Assembly (NCBI RefSeq): GCF_001999965.1
Contig: NZ_CP019646.1
Location: forward strand, 2,480,001 to 2,544,000
DNA length: 64,000 nucleotides
Direction of reading: 5' to 3'
Source: Limihaloglobus sulfuriphilus
GTDB taxonomy: Bacteria; Planctomycetota; Phycisphaerae; Sedimentisphaerales; Sedimentisphaeraceae
The notes beneath the pieces were generated by a model. It saw only the letters and a program-made list of their open reading frames with translations. It was not told where the DNA came from and did not search any database. The position numbers were made by a program, and so were the translations under genes. This document shows positions 41,241 through 50,667 of this stretch, piece after piece (within the stretch, counting starts at the first letter, position 1; each line of letters starts with the position of its first letter).

Positions 41241-43751
41241 TTATTCCTCCCATTCGTCAAGCCAGGTTCTAATGCGTATATCAGATTCCTTTAGCGGCTT
41301 TGGGGTTTCTAAAATTACAGTTTTGCTCTCTTGTGGGCACATATCAAAATAATTGTCGCTTAGACAGCCGCTCTGTTCATCATCGAACGAAATATAAACG
41401 CATCTTGCGTATTTTTCCGTCTTGAGAGTTATCGCCGCACTACAGCATGTATCGCAGGCTTGCTGTTCGAAGCCGGTGATTTTGATTTCCGGCCGGGGCC
41501 ACTGGATATCCTTCCATAGCTTGTGGAAAAACGGCTCTGTGTATGTTTGATCAGGGGTTACAAATTCACCGAGAAGAAAGCTATTCTTTTCATCGGAAAC
41601 AACGGATCCGGCAACACTGATAACCATTTTCGAGCTGTGAGCGGACAGCTCTGCCGCCGTTGCGGCCAGAGGCGTTTTATTGCCGTTTACATCCATTAGA
41701 TACACTGCCGCCTCACCGGAAATAGGTGCGGGCAGATTGTGTGTTATATACATTTCGTATGCATCGCCGGCATCTTTAAACGAAAGAACAACCGGCGCGG
41801 AAGCTCTCTTGACGGCATAGTAGGCCTGTTTGGGCACGCCGTAGTAGTCGATAAGAGACCAGCTCGCGGCGGGCCAGCAGTCGTTGAGCATCCAGACAAG
41901 CGCACCGGAATTGACCGGCATCCGGCGTCTGTGGTGCAGGAACTCATCATAAACGTACTGGGCGTAGAACGTTCCGGCGAGCTTGACGAAATCCGCCGCA
42001 CTCTGCGGTTTATAAAACAGCCTGCAAACGGACTCGTATTGGACCTGGAGAAATGTTTCCTCAAGCGAGCTGTACGGATTGTCCATTATGTGGTGTTCCC
42101 AGCAGCCGTTGAGCGGCCAGAGCTTATCTTCTGAGATAAATTTCTTTATCGAGCTTAGTTTGGGCGGGCCGTGAAAGCCGAATTCCGACATAAACACAGT
42201 TTCTTTGCCGTCAATATGTTTCCTGAAAGAAGTTATGTCATCTGTAAAAGCTGACTCCCACGTGCCGCCGTGTGAATCGCCGGAGGATGAGTCGTTTCCG
42301 ATATCTTTGAGACTGAACGGACTGCTCGGCGTATAGGCCAGATCTTCCATAAGATGGCCGACAATTCCCCTGCCGAGGTAATTGGTCACAAAATCGCCGC
42401 GGCTTTTCTGTTCTCCGAACGAGCCGGTTTTTTCATTGCCGCCGCACCAGTGAGCTATGCAGGGGTGATTTCTAAGCCGTCTGACCTGATACTCAAACTC
42501 GGAAACCAGCTTGTTTGTCCATTTTATATTATCGTCGGGTATATCTGAACAGGCAAACATAAGGTCCTGCCAGACCATTATCCCGTACTCATCGCAAAGC
42601 TCATAGAAAGCGTCCTTTTCGTAGATGCCCCCGCCCCACACGCGGATCATGTTCATGCGGCTTTTCCTGGCCAGAGTCAGCAGTCTCTGGTAAACGTCCC
42701 GGTTTATCCTGCCGGGGAAACAATCTGCCGGCACCCAGTTGGCACCCATGCAGAATATGTCCATACCGTTGACCTTGAACTTAAAGCTGTGTGTCTGGTC
42801 ATCATTGAATTCCTGAACAAGCTCAACCTCCCGAATACCGAACTTTCCGGATTTGCTGTCCAGGCAATCGCCCTGCGGATCTAAAAGCCGTATCTGATAC
42901 TCGTAAAGATTCGGCTCTCCATAACCGTTTGGCCACCAGAGCTTTGGATTCTCGATAAAGAGGTTGAAGAAATTCCTGCGGCCTGAAACATCTATTTGTT
43001 CCCGCTTCTGATAATCGCCGTTTTTGGCAGTTATTTCTATCTTATACCCGGATTCTGCCTTAGCGATTTTCTTTATCTCTCTGTCGAGCTTGATGTTAAA
43101 TACAGCTCTTCCGTCTGCTTTTGTACGGATGTAAACATCCTCTATTACGCCGGCCGATTCTGCGAGAAGCCTGACACTCTGCCAGATGCCCAGAGCCGGC
43201 AGCTCCGGTGCCCAGTCCCATGAGAACTGGCACTGGGCCTTGCGGGCAAAGATTCGCGGCGTATAAAAACACGCAAAATAACTGCTGGTATCGGTCTTTT
43301 CTATCAAAGACTTAGTGGCATGGACACAAACGGCTATCTCATTAGTTTCACCGGCTTTGAGATAATCGGTAACATTAAACGAATAGCGCAGGAAAGAATT
43401 TTCCGTCTGGCCGATTTTCCTGTTATTAACATATATCGACGCGTATGTGTCTATGCCGTCAAAAATGAGTTTGACGGTTTTATTACTGAAACCGGCGGGC
43501 ACATCAACCTGTTTTTTAAACCACCAGCTTCTGTTATTCGTCCAGGAGCATTCCTTTGTATTCTGATCAATAAAAGGATCGGGCATTCTGCCGGCTTCTA
43601 TCAGAGTCGGATGAATATCACCCGGCACTGACGTCTCAAGCCAGCCGTCGCCCTCAAGCTCGGAGCCGGGCAGGTTGTCATCGGTATATTCAATGTACTC
43701 CTTGTCTTTTAAGAGCCATTTACCGTCAAGTTCTAAAATTTCAATAGGCAT
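41241..43751 (-). CDS. GH2-family beta-mannosidase-like glycosidase
   Basis: The 836-residue enzyme cleaves terminal beta-mannosides or related beta-glycosides. The N-terminal jelly-roll (VPGDIHPTLIEAG, SWWFKKQVDVP) is followed by a beta-sandwich and a TIM barrel with acid/base E440 (HWCGGNEK) and nucleophile E523 (FMSEFGFHG). These match the mannosidase branch of GH2, with NMIRVWGGGIYE as another landmark. No signal peptide is present, so it acts in the cytoplasm on oligosaccharides taken up by the cell. It is the first gene of the eight-gene operon, about 50 bases after a TATAAT box and the site 2 operator. Confidence 0.88.
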   Translation of the reverse strand: MPIEILELDGKWLLKDKEYIEYTDDNLPGSELEGDGWLETSVPGDIHPTLIEAGRMPDPFIDQNTKECSWTNNRSWWFKKQVDVPAGFSNKTVKLIFDGIDTYASIYVNNRKIGQTENSFLRYSFNVTDYLKAGETNEIAVCVHATKSLIEKTDTSSYFACFYTPRIFARKAQCQFSWDWAPELPALGIWQSVRLLAESAGVIEDVYIRTKADGRAVFNIKLDREIKKIAKAESGYKIEITAKNGDYQKREQIDVSGRRNFFNLFIENPKLWWPNGYGEPNLYEYQIRLLDPQGDCLDSKSGKFGIREVELVQEFNDDQTHSFKFKVNGMDIFCMGANWVPADCFPGRINRDVYQRLLTLARKSRMNMIRVWGGGIYEKDAFYELCDEYGIMVWQDLMFACSDIPDDNIKWTNKLVSEFEYQVRRLRNHPCIAHWCGGNEKTGSFGEQKSRGDFVTNYLGRGIVGHLMEDLAYTPSSPFSLKDIGNDSSSGDSHGGTWESAFTDDITSFRKHIDGKETVFMSEFGFHGPPKLSSIKKFISEDKLWPLNGCWEHHIMDNPYSSLEETFLQVQYESVCRLFYKPQSAADFVKLAGTFYAQYVYDEFLHHRRRMPVNSGALVWMLNDCWPAASWSLIDYYGVPKQAYYAVKRASAPVVLSFKDAGDAYEMYITHNLPAPISGEAAVYLMDVNGNKTPLAATAAELSAHSSKMVISVAGSVVSDEKNSFLLGEFVTPDQTYTEPFFHKLWKDIQWPRPEIKITGFEQQACDTCCSAAITLKTEKYARCVYISFDDEQSGCLSDNYFDMCPQESKTVILETPKPLKESDIRIRTWLDEWEE

Positions 43752-43801
43752 AATCTACCTGTGTATAATCAAAACACTATTATATTTACTGCAAAAAATG
43801 G

Positions 43802-43865
43802 ATTATACAGTATCTGTGAAGAAAACGCATAGTCATTTCACGTTATCGGTATGTCATTTTGCGCA
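43802..43865 (-). promoter_or_regulatory. Regulon operator, site 2, and promoter of the sulfatase operon
   Basis: On the minus strand, TGCGCAAAATGACAT (43851-43865) and AACGTGAAATGAC (43832-43844) are direct repeats offset by 21 bp. A perfect TATAAT lies at 43802-43807, 24 bases after the second TGAC. No good -35 hexamer is placed 16-18 bases before it, so an activator is probably needed. The first repeat starts 17 bases after the stop codon of the neighbouring sulfatase. Confidence 0.8.
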
Positions 43866-43881
43866 GAAAGTCCGCCAAATC

Positions 43882-45624
43882 TTATTGAGTATGGTTTGGC
43901 CTGGTATCTAATATCTCGGAATAATCCACAATTCCGCATTTTTTCTGCCATTTATCACACTCAGCGGTTAATCTGGCTGCAAGTTCCGGCTTCTTTTGGG
44001 ATATATCCGTAGTCTCTGCCGGGTCGTTTTCCAGATCATACAGCTCGTAAACCGTTTCTTCTGTTTTACTTGTATGCACATACCACCCCGGCTCTATCAG
44101 CAGTTTCCACCGCCCTTTATAGATACAGCCCTGCTGGCCCTTGTCATTAAAGAACATATACTCCGCCGGCGGCAGATCTTTGCCGTCAAATACGCCGCTG
44201 ATGTCCCTGCCGTCAAGAGGTTCTGTCTTTTGCCCGTGGAATTCATCCGGATAACTGCCGCCCGCCAGAGTCAGGCAGGTTGGCATAATATCATAAACAT
44301 GGCATATAGTGTGATTTATAAGCCCGGGCTTAACCCTGGCGGGCCAATGGGCAATACAGTGGGTCTTTGTCCCGCCTTCCCACATGAGGGCTTTGCAGCC
44401 GTAATACGGCTTGTTCATCATATCGCCGACATGCGCCGCGGCACCATTGTCGGAAAAATACAGAATCAGCGTATTGTCAAGTTGGCCCTGCTCTTTGAGC
44501 AGCCGCGTCAGCCGCCCGACATTCTGGTCAACTTTCTCCAGCATCGCGGCATGTAGAGCGAGTCTGAGCTGATACTCTTTTTTTTCTTGCTCGCCTGGGA
44601 ATTTTCTGGTGTGGAAATACTTCCTGTAATCGGTGTTTTCCGGCAGCAGTTTTTCTCTTTTGAGTCCCTCAACACGTTTTTTCTCCACCGTTTCCATATC
44701 CTCATACAGAGGCATATATTTATCGACCAGCTCCTGCGGCGCCTGCAGCGGCATGTGCGGCGCGCGATAGGCCAAATACATAAAGAACGGTTTATCGCTG
44801 CCGGATGTATCTTTAAGCATATCAAGTGCCCTGTCAGTTACCCCGTCAGTGGCGTAGAATGCCTTGGCGGTCTTACCGTGGTTGGGTGTGTAGGGATACC
44901 TGTTCTCATCTTCGTAATGGCAGTGCATTGAGTAGGTTTGATCATAGTTCAAACGGGCAGGTTTGTTTCCGTCAAGATAGTTATGCTGCTCCTCGGGAGT
45001 AAAGAAAAAGTGGTTTTCCCCCTCAATAAGTCCGAAATACCTGTCAAAACCCCTCTGCATCGGCAGTGCATTGAAGTCCGCTTCCATCTCCTGTGGAGTA
45101 AGCTCCCAGCCCGGGTGCAGTTTTTTCCACAGTTGCCGGCGAGCTGGCGAATCCTTCATGAGACTGCCGCCCAGATGCCATTTACCCGCCATCATAGTAT
45201 GATAGCCTCTCTGCCCCAGCAGCTCCGGAATGGTCGGCAGGTTATAAGCCAGCCTTGCACGATAGGAGGGGCGTTTCATCTCCCACTGCCAGCCGCCCAG
45301 TGTGCCGGCAGCGAAACCGGCGTGGGCGCTGTCACGTCCGGTCAGCAATGATGCGCGTGTCGGGCTGCATCTGCCGGCGCTGTAGAAGTTTGTAAACCGC
45401 ATACCATTTCGTGCGAGAGAATCTATGTTCGGCGTATGAATCTCGCCGCCGTAACAGCCAAGGTCTGTATATCCCGAATCATCGGTGAGAATAACGATTA
45501 TGTTGGGTGTTTTTTCTTTTGCAGGTCGAAAAGCCGCCGCCGCGGCGTCCCTTGCACCTAAATATAAAGCTGTGCCGAACAGGGAAAAACCGCGAACAAA
45601 TTCTCTGCGTGTAAGACTCTTCAT
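43882..45624 (-). CDS. S1-family sulfatase (CSPTR), arylsulfatase A-like
   Basis: The exported sulfatase has a twin-arginine-like leader (LTRREFVRGFSLFG). Calcium ligands are in VILTDDSGYTDLGCYG. The formylglycine motif is RCSPTRASLLTGR, C86 from the chosen start. MAGKWHLGG, LAYRAPHMPLQ and LYFSDNGAAAH complete the set. The ATG at 45624 follows AAAGG by 6 bases; an in-frame upstream ATG at 45654 lies inside a terminator hairpin. The operon's first gene encodes a dockerin-like surface protein, and site 3 controls both. Transcription must pass the hairpin at 45644-45667, so expression may be reduced relative to the first gene. Confidence 0.93.
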   Translation of the reverse strand: MKSLTRREFVRGFSLFGTALYLGARDAAAAAFRPAKEKTPNIIVILTDDSGYTDLGCYGGEIHTPNIDSLARNGMRFTNFYSAGRCSPTRASLLTGRDSAHAGFAAGTLGGWQWEMKRPSYRARLAYNLPTIPELLGQRGYHTMMAGKWHLGGSLMKDSPARRQLWKKLHPGWELTPQEMEADFNALPMQRGFDRYFGLIEGENHFFFTPEEQHNYLDGNKPARLNYDQTYSMHCHYEDENRYPYTPNHGKTAKAFYATDGVTDRALDMLKDTSGSDKPFFMYLAYRAPHMPLQAPQELVDKYMPLYEDMETVEKKRVEGLKREKLLPENTDYRKYFHTRKFPGEQEKKEYQLRLALHAAMLEKVDQNVGRLTRLLKEQGQLDNTLILYFSDNGAAAHVGDMMNKPYYGCKALMWEGGTKTHCIAHWPARVKPGLINHTICHVYDIMPTCLTLAGGSYPDEFHGQKTEPLDGRDISGVFDGKDLPPAEYMFFNDKGQQGCIYKGRWKLLIEPGWYVHTSKTEETVYELYDLENDPAETTDISQKKPELAARLTAECDKWQKKCGIVDYSEILDTRPNHTQ

Positions 45625-45643
45625 AGGTAGCCTTTCAAGAAAA

Positions 45644-45667
45644 GGGGCCTGCATTTGAACAGGCCCC
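45644..45667 (-). terminator. Hairpin with T run between dockerin-like gene and sulfatase
   Basis: GGGGCCTG (45644-45651) and CAGGCCCC (45660-45667) form a perfect 8-bp stem around an 8-base loop. On the minus strand it is followed by TTTTCTT. It follows the dockerin-like gene and lies 20 bases before the sulfatase start, so it may act as a partial terminator. Confidence 0.7.
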
Positions 45668-45696
45668 GAAGTTATTTGTTATATGTGTTTACCGTC

Positions 45697-48165
45697 TTAG
45701 TTGATCCAATAAGAGGCTATCTGTGCGAAATCTACTAAGTTTACATCGCAGTCGCCGTTCAGGTCGCCCACGAGCCCGTCACAGCTTCCGCCGGTTGAGA
45801 CACCTGTGAGCCAGTTGGCCGCCATTGTCTTGACATCGTCAACATCAACATCGCCGTCGCCGTCAACATCACCATTTGCGCCCTGTAGATATACAGTTGT
45901 TTTGCCGGCGTTTGTAACATCATAGTCATACATGAGATCGGCACCTTCACCGGTAATCTTGCCGGCTGTTATAGCCGCGGCGAGATCTGCGGTAATATCG
46001 CCTGTTACTATTATTGTCGAATCGCCCGACATAACGATACCGTTACAGTCCGCCAGGCCGGTCAAACCGCCATCTTCGTTTACAATGATGGAACCGCCGT
46101 TCATATCAATACTTCCGTAAGAAAGCGGCGGATAGCCCGGATCGTCGAGAAGTGACATACGCAGTGTATTACACTCAATAACTCCCGAGTTCATTTCAAC
46201 GTGGCCGTCGCCGTAGAGATAGTTGTCATAATTGCCCGCACCTACATTAAATTCATTTGCGTAGAGTGCAACTCCGTTCATGATCAGCGTACCTCTGCCC
46301 GGGGCCTCGGGTGTGATGCCGTTAGCACCAAGATTGAGGTCGCCCTGGCCCTGGCCCTGCGTTTCTCCGTCTGGAGTGCCTATGATATCCAGCGTAACGC
46401 CCTCGGCGATTTCGATATAGTCATCCGCTGTGGTGCCCGTCTTCTGCCAGCCGATTGTAACGGCTCCCAGCTGAGCATCAGCGTCTATTATCGGGTGCTG
46501 TCCGAATGAGGCTTTGCTTGTTGTTACAAAGACATCTCCCGGCCATGGCAGCTCGTTAGACTCATAATTCCAGTTGTCCTGGAACGACTGAGTTGTTCCG
46601 CCGGCGTCCCATGCCATGTTATATGCATGCTTGCCGTCAATTTCAGGGTCATAAGGACGTGCTGTAACGGTGTTAATGTCACCGATCACGTCTTCTTCGA
46701 TTACGCCGTAGCCGTCATCAGCAAAGAGACAGCCGATCTGTTTGTAGAACCAGACGGGCAAATCCGCCGGCAATATGAGCGAGGCGTTGGAAGCAGAGGA
46801 AATATTGAACCCCTGCCTTTCAGAAGCGCCGCCGCTGGCAAAACCTAAGATTTTATAGGTTACTGTTACAGTGCCGGCGTTTATATTTATCTGCCCGGTA
46901 CCTGCCGCCCTTTGCCATTGACCTGTTTCAGGGTCCTTCTCTAACCCGCCAAACTTAATGTTATAGGCGTTAAGTTCCGCTGCCGGGTCATCAAGGTTGA
47001 TAACAGAATTTCCTGACTCACCGGTCTGCTCGTCTTTGAGATAACCGAGCTGGAACGTGTTTGCACTGTTGAGAACACCGTCGATATTTACGGTGGAATT
47101 GCCGGACTTGTAACCGCTCTCGAATTGCGGAGTAGTCAGAGATGCGCCAGCCTCGATCGTTAAACTCACATCGTTTATACCCATCAATACGCCGGCGGCC
47201 TGAGCTGCCAGAGGGGAGTATATGGTAGAATCAGAATCAACCGCATCGATTATAGCGGAAGTTGCGGCCGAGGGCACTATGCCGTAATCCCAGTTCGAGC
47301 CAACATTCCAGTCTCCGGCGCCGCCGATCCAGGAGAAATCAGAAACTTCGGGCTTGAGAACTATCGTGCTTGCCAGGCCGTCCTGGATAATAATAAAATC
47401 ATTCTTATCGGTTGTAACAACGCCATCTATTGAAATTTTACCTGCATTGATATAATATTCCCAGACTCCTGCGGTTGTACTATATTCACCATCTATGAGC
47501 CTGCTGCCTAACGTAAAACTCCCCATATTTCCGGTTTCAAAGTTTACAACAACCCCAAAACCGCCCGGAGTAATTACATCTAAAATAATATCACCAGTGC
47601 CGCCGGCAAGCATATTGTAGTTTGCTGTTCCGCTTGCCTGGCCGGCATGAACAATCCCGTTGCCCATATTCAGCGTGCCTTTGCCGGAAGCCGGAGAATT
47701 AAAGGCCGGTGTTTCAACACTGCCGTTAAGCACGTTGAGAACCATCTCTTCACCGTACTGAGACCAGAATGTCAATGCCTGGCCCTCGGGCACAAGCAGA
47801 TTAGTCACGGTATCCCAGTCATTGGTATCTAATTCAAGCAGGGTAGTTACACCTGAACCGGAGGCTCCGCCGCGAAGAGCTACTCCGCTGGGAGCGGTTA
47901 TGGTGCCGCCTTCTAAACGCACCGCGATATCCTCCATCGCGCCGCCGCCTACCCAGACGTTTTGGGCATAGGTTATAAGGCCTATGTCCTGGCCGTAAGG
48001 AATCGCGCCGCCGTCCCAGTTTTGGGGTTCGTTTATTGAACCTACCCCGGGAATGTGATTGCCTGTCTCGGTATCAATCATTCCGAGAAAATCCACATAT
48101 TCTGCCGATACGGCCAGAGTTGAAATCAGGCAAACAAATAATAATAAAGCTGATTTAGTGCTCAT
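45697..48165 (-). CDS. Secreted beta-repeat protein with paired dockerin-like EF-hand repeats
   Basis: The 822-residue surface protein has a signal peptide. Its body is made of G/N/V-rich beta-helix-like repeats (for example VNIDGVLNSANTFQLGY and GTLNMGNGIVHAG), similar to autotransporter-type passenger repeats. Near residue 275, FSWIGGAGDWNVGSNWDYG starts a second, similar segment; the GDW/NWD motif repeats near 525. The C-terminus has two calcium-binding EF-hand-like units, DVDGDGDVDVDDVKTMAANWL and DLNGDCDVNLVDFAQIASYWI, as in type I dockerins. It may anchor or organise enzymes on the polysaccharide, which is inference. The ribosome binding site is CAGGAG. It is the first gene after site 3, with the sulfatase downstream. 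Confidence 0.82.
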   Translation of the reverse strand: MSTKSALLLFVCLISTLAVSAEYVDFLGMIDTETGNHIPGVGSINEPQNWDGGAIPYGQDIGLITYAQNVWVGGGAMEDIAVRLEGGTITAPSGVALRGGASGSGVTTLLELDTNDWDTVTNLLVPEGQALTFWSQYGEEMVLNVLNGSVETPAFNSPASGKGTLNMGNGIVHAGQASGTANYNMLAGGTGDIILDVITPGGFGVVVNFETGNMGSFTLGSRLIDGEYSTTAGVWEYYINAGKISIDGVVTTDKNDFIIIQDGLASTIVLKPEVSDFSWIGGAGDWNVGSNWDYGIVPSAATSAIIDAVDSDSTIYSPLAAQAAGVLMGINDVSLTIEAGASLTTPQFESGYKSGNSTVNIDGVLNSANTFQLGYLKDEQTGESGNSVINLDDPAAELNAYNIKFGGLEKDPETGQWQRAAGTGQININAGTVTVTYKILGFASGGASERQGFNISSASNASLILPADLPVWFYKQIGCLFADDGYGVIEEDVIGDINTVTARPYDPEIDGKHAYNMAWDAGGTTQSFQDNWNYESNELPWPGDVFVTTSKASFGQHPIIDADAQLGAVTIGWQKTGTTADDYIEIAEGVTLDIIGTPDGETQGQGQGDLNLGANGITPEAPGRGTLIMNGVALYANEFNVGAGNYDNYLYGDGHVEMNSGVIECNTLRMSLLDDPGYPPLSYGSIDMNGGSIIVNEDGGLTGLADCNGIVMSGDSTIIVTGDITADLAAAITAGKITGEGADLMYDYDVTNAGKTTVYLQGANGDVDGDGDVDVDDVKTMAANWLTGVSTGGSCDGLVGDLNGDCDVNLVDFAQIASYWIN

Positions 48166-48222
48166 AACAATTCTCCTGCAAAATTTCGTAAAAAAAACTG
48201 CTACCTATTAACAGATTTATGG

Positions 48223-48291
48223 ATTATAGTATCACATATTGCAAGAGAAAAGTAAAGGTCATATTGCGTTTCCGGCATGTCATTTTGCGCA
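48223..48291 (-). promoter_or_regulatory. Regulon operator, site 3, and promoter
   Basis: On the minus strand, TGCGCAAAATGACAT (48277-48291) is identical to the first repeat of site 2. AACGCAATATGAC (48258-48270) follows with a 21-bp offset. TATAAT is at 48223-48228, 29 bases after the second TGAC, 5 bases further than at sites 1 and 2. The start codon of the dockerin-like gene lies 58 bases beyond the -10 box. Confidence 0.8.
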
Positions 48292-48341
48292 AAAAGACAC
48301 ATGTCTTCAACTCATTTAGTCCGATAAGAAGATCAAATCAT

Positions 48342-50474
48342 CTACTCAGAAGCTGTTCTGCATAAAGCATTGATACTAGGCGATATAGCGAATATCTGGG
48401 GAGCGGTGGCATTGCCGAAACATTCAGAAATTATTCCCGGGAAATAATACACATAATCGTTATATGTCTTGATTGAAAGGGCATCATTGAAAATCCTGTT
48501 GACAATATCCTTTCTTGCAGAAGGCAGATCAGAAGCGACTTCGGCCGCTCCGAAAACAGTATTGTCCCAGCATTCATGCTTATAAGCGGCTTCAAGGCAT
48601 TTCCTCTTGACTTCAGCTTCAAACGGCAGATGCTTTTCATCAGGCAGTGTCAATGCCCAGATATAGTCAAAACCTATATTGTACCAGTCAAAGTCGATGT
48701 CCTCCCAGCCGTCTTCGTTATATGCGATGCCGGCGATGAAGCGGCCCTTATCTTCTCTCCAAAGCTCTTTATTTATAATTTTTTTGAGTTTTTGTGCCTG
48801 CTCTACAAAGTGCTGCCTGTCTTCTTGATTGTTGTTATATTGGGCAATTTCTGCCATCATGCTGTAGTTGGCGTAAAAAAGAACATTGATATAAAAGCTG
48901 TTTACAAAATGAAACTTCTTGTTTGTAGCCGGGGACCGGTACCACTCTTTTGTATCACCCCAGACGCCGTTTGGATCCTCGGTAATATCCGCCTCATTTA
49001 TCAGATATTCGCGGTACATGTTCTTCATTTTATCGTAATAGGTGATATTCTTGTCTTTATGAGGGTCATAGGCAGCCCCTGTGGTGTAATACTTAATGTT
49101 ATCCTTCATCAATTGATATGCATCACCCGTGATATATCTGTCATCGCCAAGCTGCTGCCACGCCTTATAGAGAGACCAGATTCCGTAAAATGCCGAATCA
49201 ACCTGTGAGAAATCCGTTTTCATGTTTTGACGGTAGAAATAAAACTGATCCCACCAGCGGTGAAAGCCGTTGGTCAGCTCGCCCTGATTGTAATTATGCA
49301 TAACCAGCTCGGCATGGGGCCGCATATATTCTTCCACGAGACCGATTTCAGTAAGGTCCAGAAGCGCGATCGAATCGTCGCGAACGTAGCTTTGCCAGTA
49401 GCCCACCGAATTTGATGAGTAGTAGAATACTGCCGCGGGAGAAGCGTAAATAGCCCCGTTGCGGCTTAGAAGCGATCTTACTTCAATAAGGTTATAGGCT
49501 AACTGTTTCTGCCGCAACCCGGAGAGCTTATCCAAGGAAACATCAAGTGTTTTTTCAATTCGGGCCCTGGCACCTGATACATAATCATCCCAGTGCCTGG
49601 CCGTCTTTTTTTTCCAATATTCAAAATCAAAAGCCCTTACCCCGCTTATTGCGGACTCGGCTTCGGGGCGGTTGTCAGAAAAAAAATAGAAAAATGACAC
49701 GCTGCTTTTGGCCGGCACAGTGAAATTTGCAACAAATCCATCGGCAGGATAGCTGCTCGCGAGTGAAACACTCTCTGGTTTTGAATTGAATACCAGCCCG
49801 GATACCGGATCAAGGTCTTTGGCGCGGTCAGCCGGCGGATCGTCATAGCTTTGCCAGAGAACCATCTTATCGCTGTCGTAAGCATAAACTGCATCCCCCA
49901 GGCTCACATTCATATCTACATTCCGCTTTCCCTCTACAAGGGTGTATAAACCTTTTCTTTCTTGCCGGGGCCTGATTTTTATTTGCAGTCTGGCTGGTTG
50001 GGAGCTGTTATTGGCCAGCGAATACAGCATGGCGTTTTCCCCCGCAGCAGAGAGCAGCTCCAGATTAAAGTCTGATGTCTCACCGTTATTACCCAGACCG
50101 GAGTCAAAAGAACATAACAGATGATAAGGCTTTCTCTGCATATCCGTGAGATGGGCTCGTGTAAGCAGGTTTTCCGTTTTACCCCCGGCAGAGAGATTCA
50201 GCTCCATGCTGCCGTTAAGCCCCCACAAATGGCGAAAAGGTATCACCGGCGGCTTTCCGGAAAGATACGGCCTATACACAAAACCGCAGCTTGCAGCGGC
50301 ATTGTCTGTCTTGAAATATACAACGCCGTCTGTCATTGTAAGGCTGGTCGCAATTGGTTTTTTGAGTTTAAGCACATCCTCAAAATTGTCGAAGCCGTGT
50401 GCAGAAAATTGCATATAAGCCATACAAATACAACTGATTAAAAAACAACAAAAACTCTTAAATCTATAAGTCAT
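48342..50474 (-). CDS. Secreted six-hairpin (alpha/alpha)6 glycosidase-like protein
   Basis: The 710-residue protein has a signal peptide, a beta-sandwich N-terminal half (to about 300) and a helical toroid resembling GH15/GH63/GH78-type six-hairpin glycosidases. Support comes from VGYWQSYVRDDSIALLDLTEIGLVEEY, HRWWDQFYFYRQN, GVWGDTKEW and GFDYIWAL-type segments, which place acidic residues at helix ends. The family is not certain. The start at 50474 is chosen because the 21 codons before it in the open frame come from a terminator-like palindrome shared with another place in the window. It lies after a gene for a GH172-like protein in the same direction. Confidence 0.7.
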   Translation of the reverse strand: MTYRFKSFCCFLISCICMAYMQFSAHGFDNFEDVLKLKKPIATSLTMTDGVVYFKTDNAAASCGFVYRPYLSGKPPVIPFRHLWGLNGSMELNLSAGGKTENLLTRAHLTDMQRKPYHLLCSFDSGLGNNGETSDFNLELLSAAGENAMLYSLANNSSQPARLQIKIRPRQERKGLYTLVEGKRNVDMNVSLGDAVYAYDSDKMVLWQSYDDPPADRAKDLDPVSGLVFNSKPESVSLASSYPADGFVANFTVPAKSSVSFFYFFSDNRPEAESAISGVRAFDFEYWKKKTARHWDDYVSGARARIEKTLDVSLDKLSGLRQKQLAYNLIEVRSLLSRNGAIYASPAAVFYYSSNSVGYWQSYVRDDSIALLDLTEIGLVEEYMRPHAELVMHNYNQGELTNGFHRWWDQFYFYRQNMKTDFSQVDSAFYGIWSLYKAWQQLGDDRYITGDAYQLMKDNIKYYTTGAAYDPHKDKNITYYDKMKNMYREYLINEADITEDPNGVWGDTKEWYRSPATNKKFHFVNSFYINVLFYANYSMMAEIAQYNNNQEDRQHFVEQAQKLKKIINKELWREDKGRFIAGIAYNEDGWEDIDFDWYNIGFDYIWALTLPDEKHLPFEAEVKRKCLEAAYKHECWDNTVFGAAEVASDLPSARKDIVNRIFNDALSIKTYNDYVYYFPGIISECFGNATAPQIFAISPSINALCRTASE

Positions 50475-50604
50475 AACAGAGAAACCTTTTATAAATGCCC
50501 CGTATGACGTTACGGCATACGGGGCTTGGATTAACATTTAAAACCGGATTTCACGGCCATAGAGATTCCTGCCCAGTGAGGTCTTTGTCGAAGATCCTGA
50601 AATA
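50457..50604. repeat. Left copy of a duplicated segment flanking the GH172 gene
   Basis: This copy matches 52837-53103 base for base over most of its length, except for an internal loss of about 110 bases. It contains the first codons of the six-hairpin gene, the GCCCCGTATG palindrome and the tail of a LamG/dockerin gene. Confidence 0.8.
50498..50526 (-). terminator. Hairpin GCCCCGTATG/CATACGGGGC upstream of the six-hairpin gene
   Basis: GCCCCGTATG and CATACGGGGC form a perfect 10-bp stem around ACGTTACGG at about 50498-50526. It is nearly the same as the hairpin after the LamG gene (52876-52904). It may end transcripts from the upstream genes, or act on the leader of the six-hairpin gene. 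Confidence 0.6.
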
Positions 50605-50640
50605 ATTCATCTGAACATCATCTGTAAAGAGAATCCGTTT
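50551..50640 (-). pseudogene. Remnant of a LamG/dockerin C-terminus with in-frame deletion
   Basis: Read on the minus strand, the frame gives YFRIFDKDLTGQ followed directly by ESLWP-stop. The intact gene at 52939 has DDFRIFDKELTEQEIQQ and, 37 residues later, HESLWP-stop. The remnant has thus lost the final dockerin-like repeat by an in-frame deletion, but keeps the sequence on both sides. It has no start, so it is not expected to be expressed. It shows that this stretch is a degenerated copy of the LamG gene end. Confidence 0.75.
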
Positions 50641-50667
50641 CCTGATCCTAATATGATCATCTTCAAA

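Noticed and set aside
50475-50537. Extra 21 codons at the start of the six-hairpin gene
   Set aside because: They derive from the terminator-like palindrome that is duplicated near 52880; the signal peptide begins at 50474.
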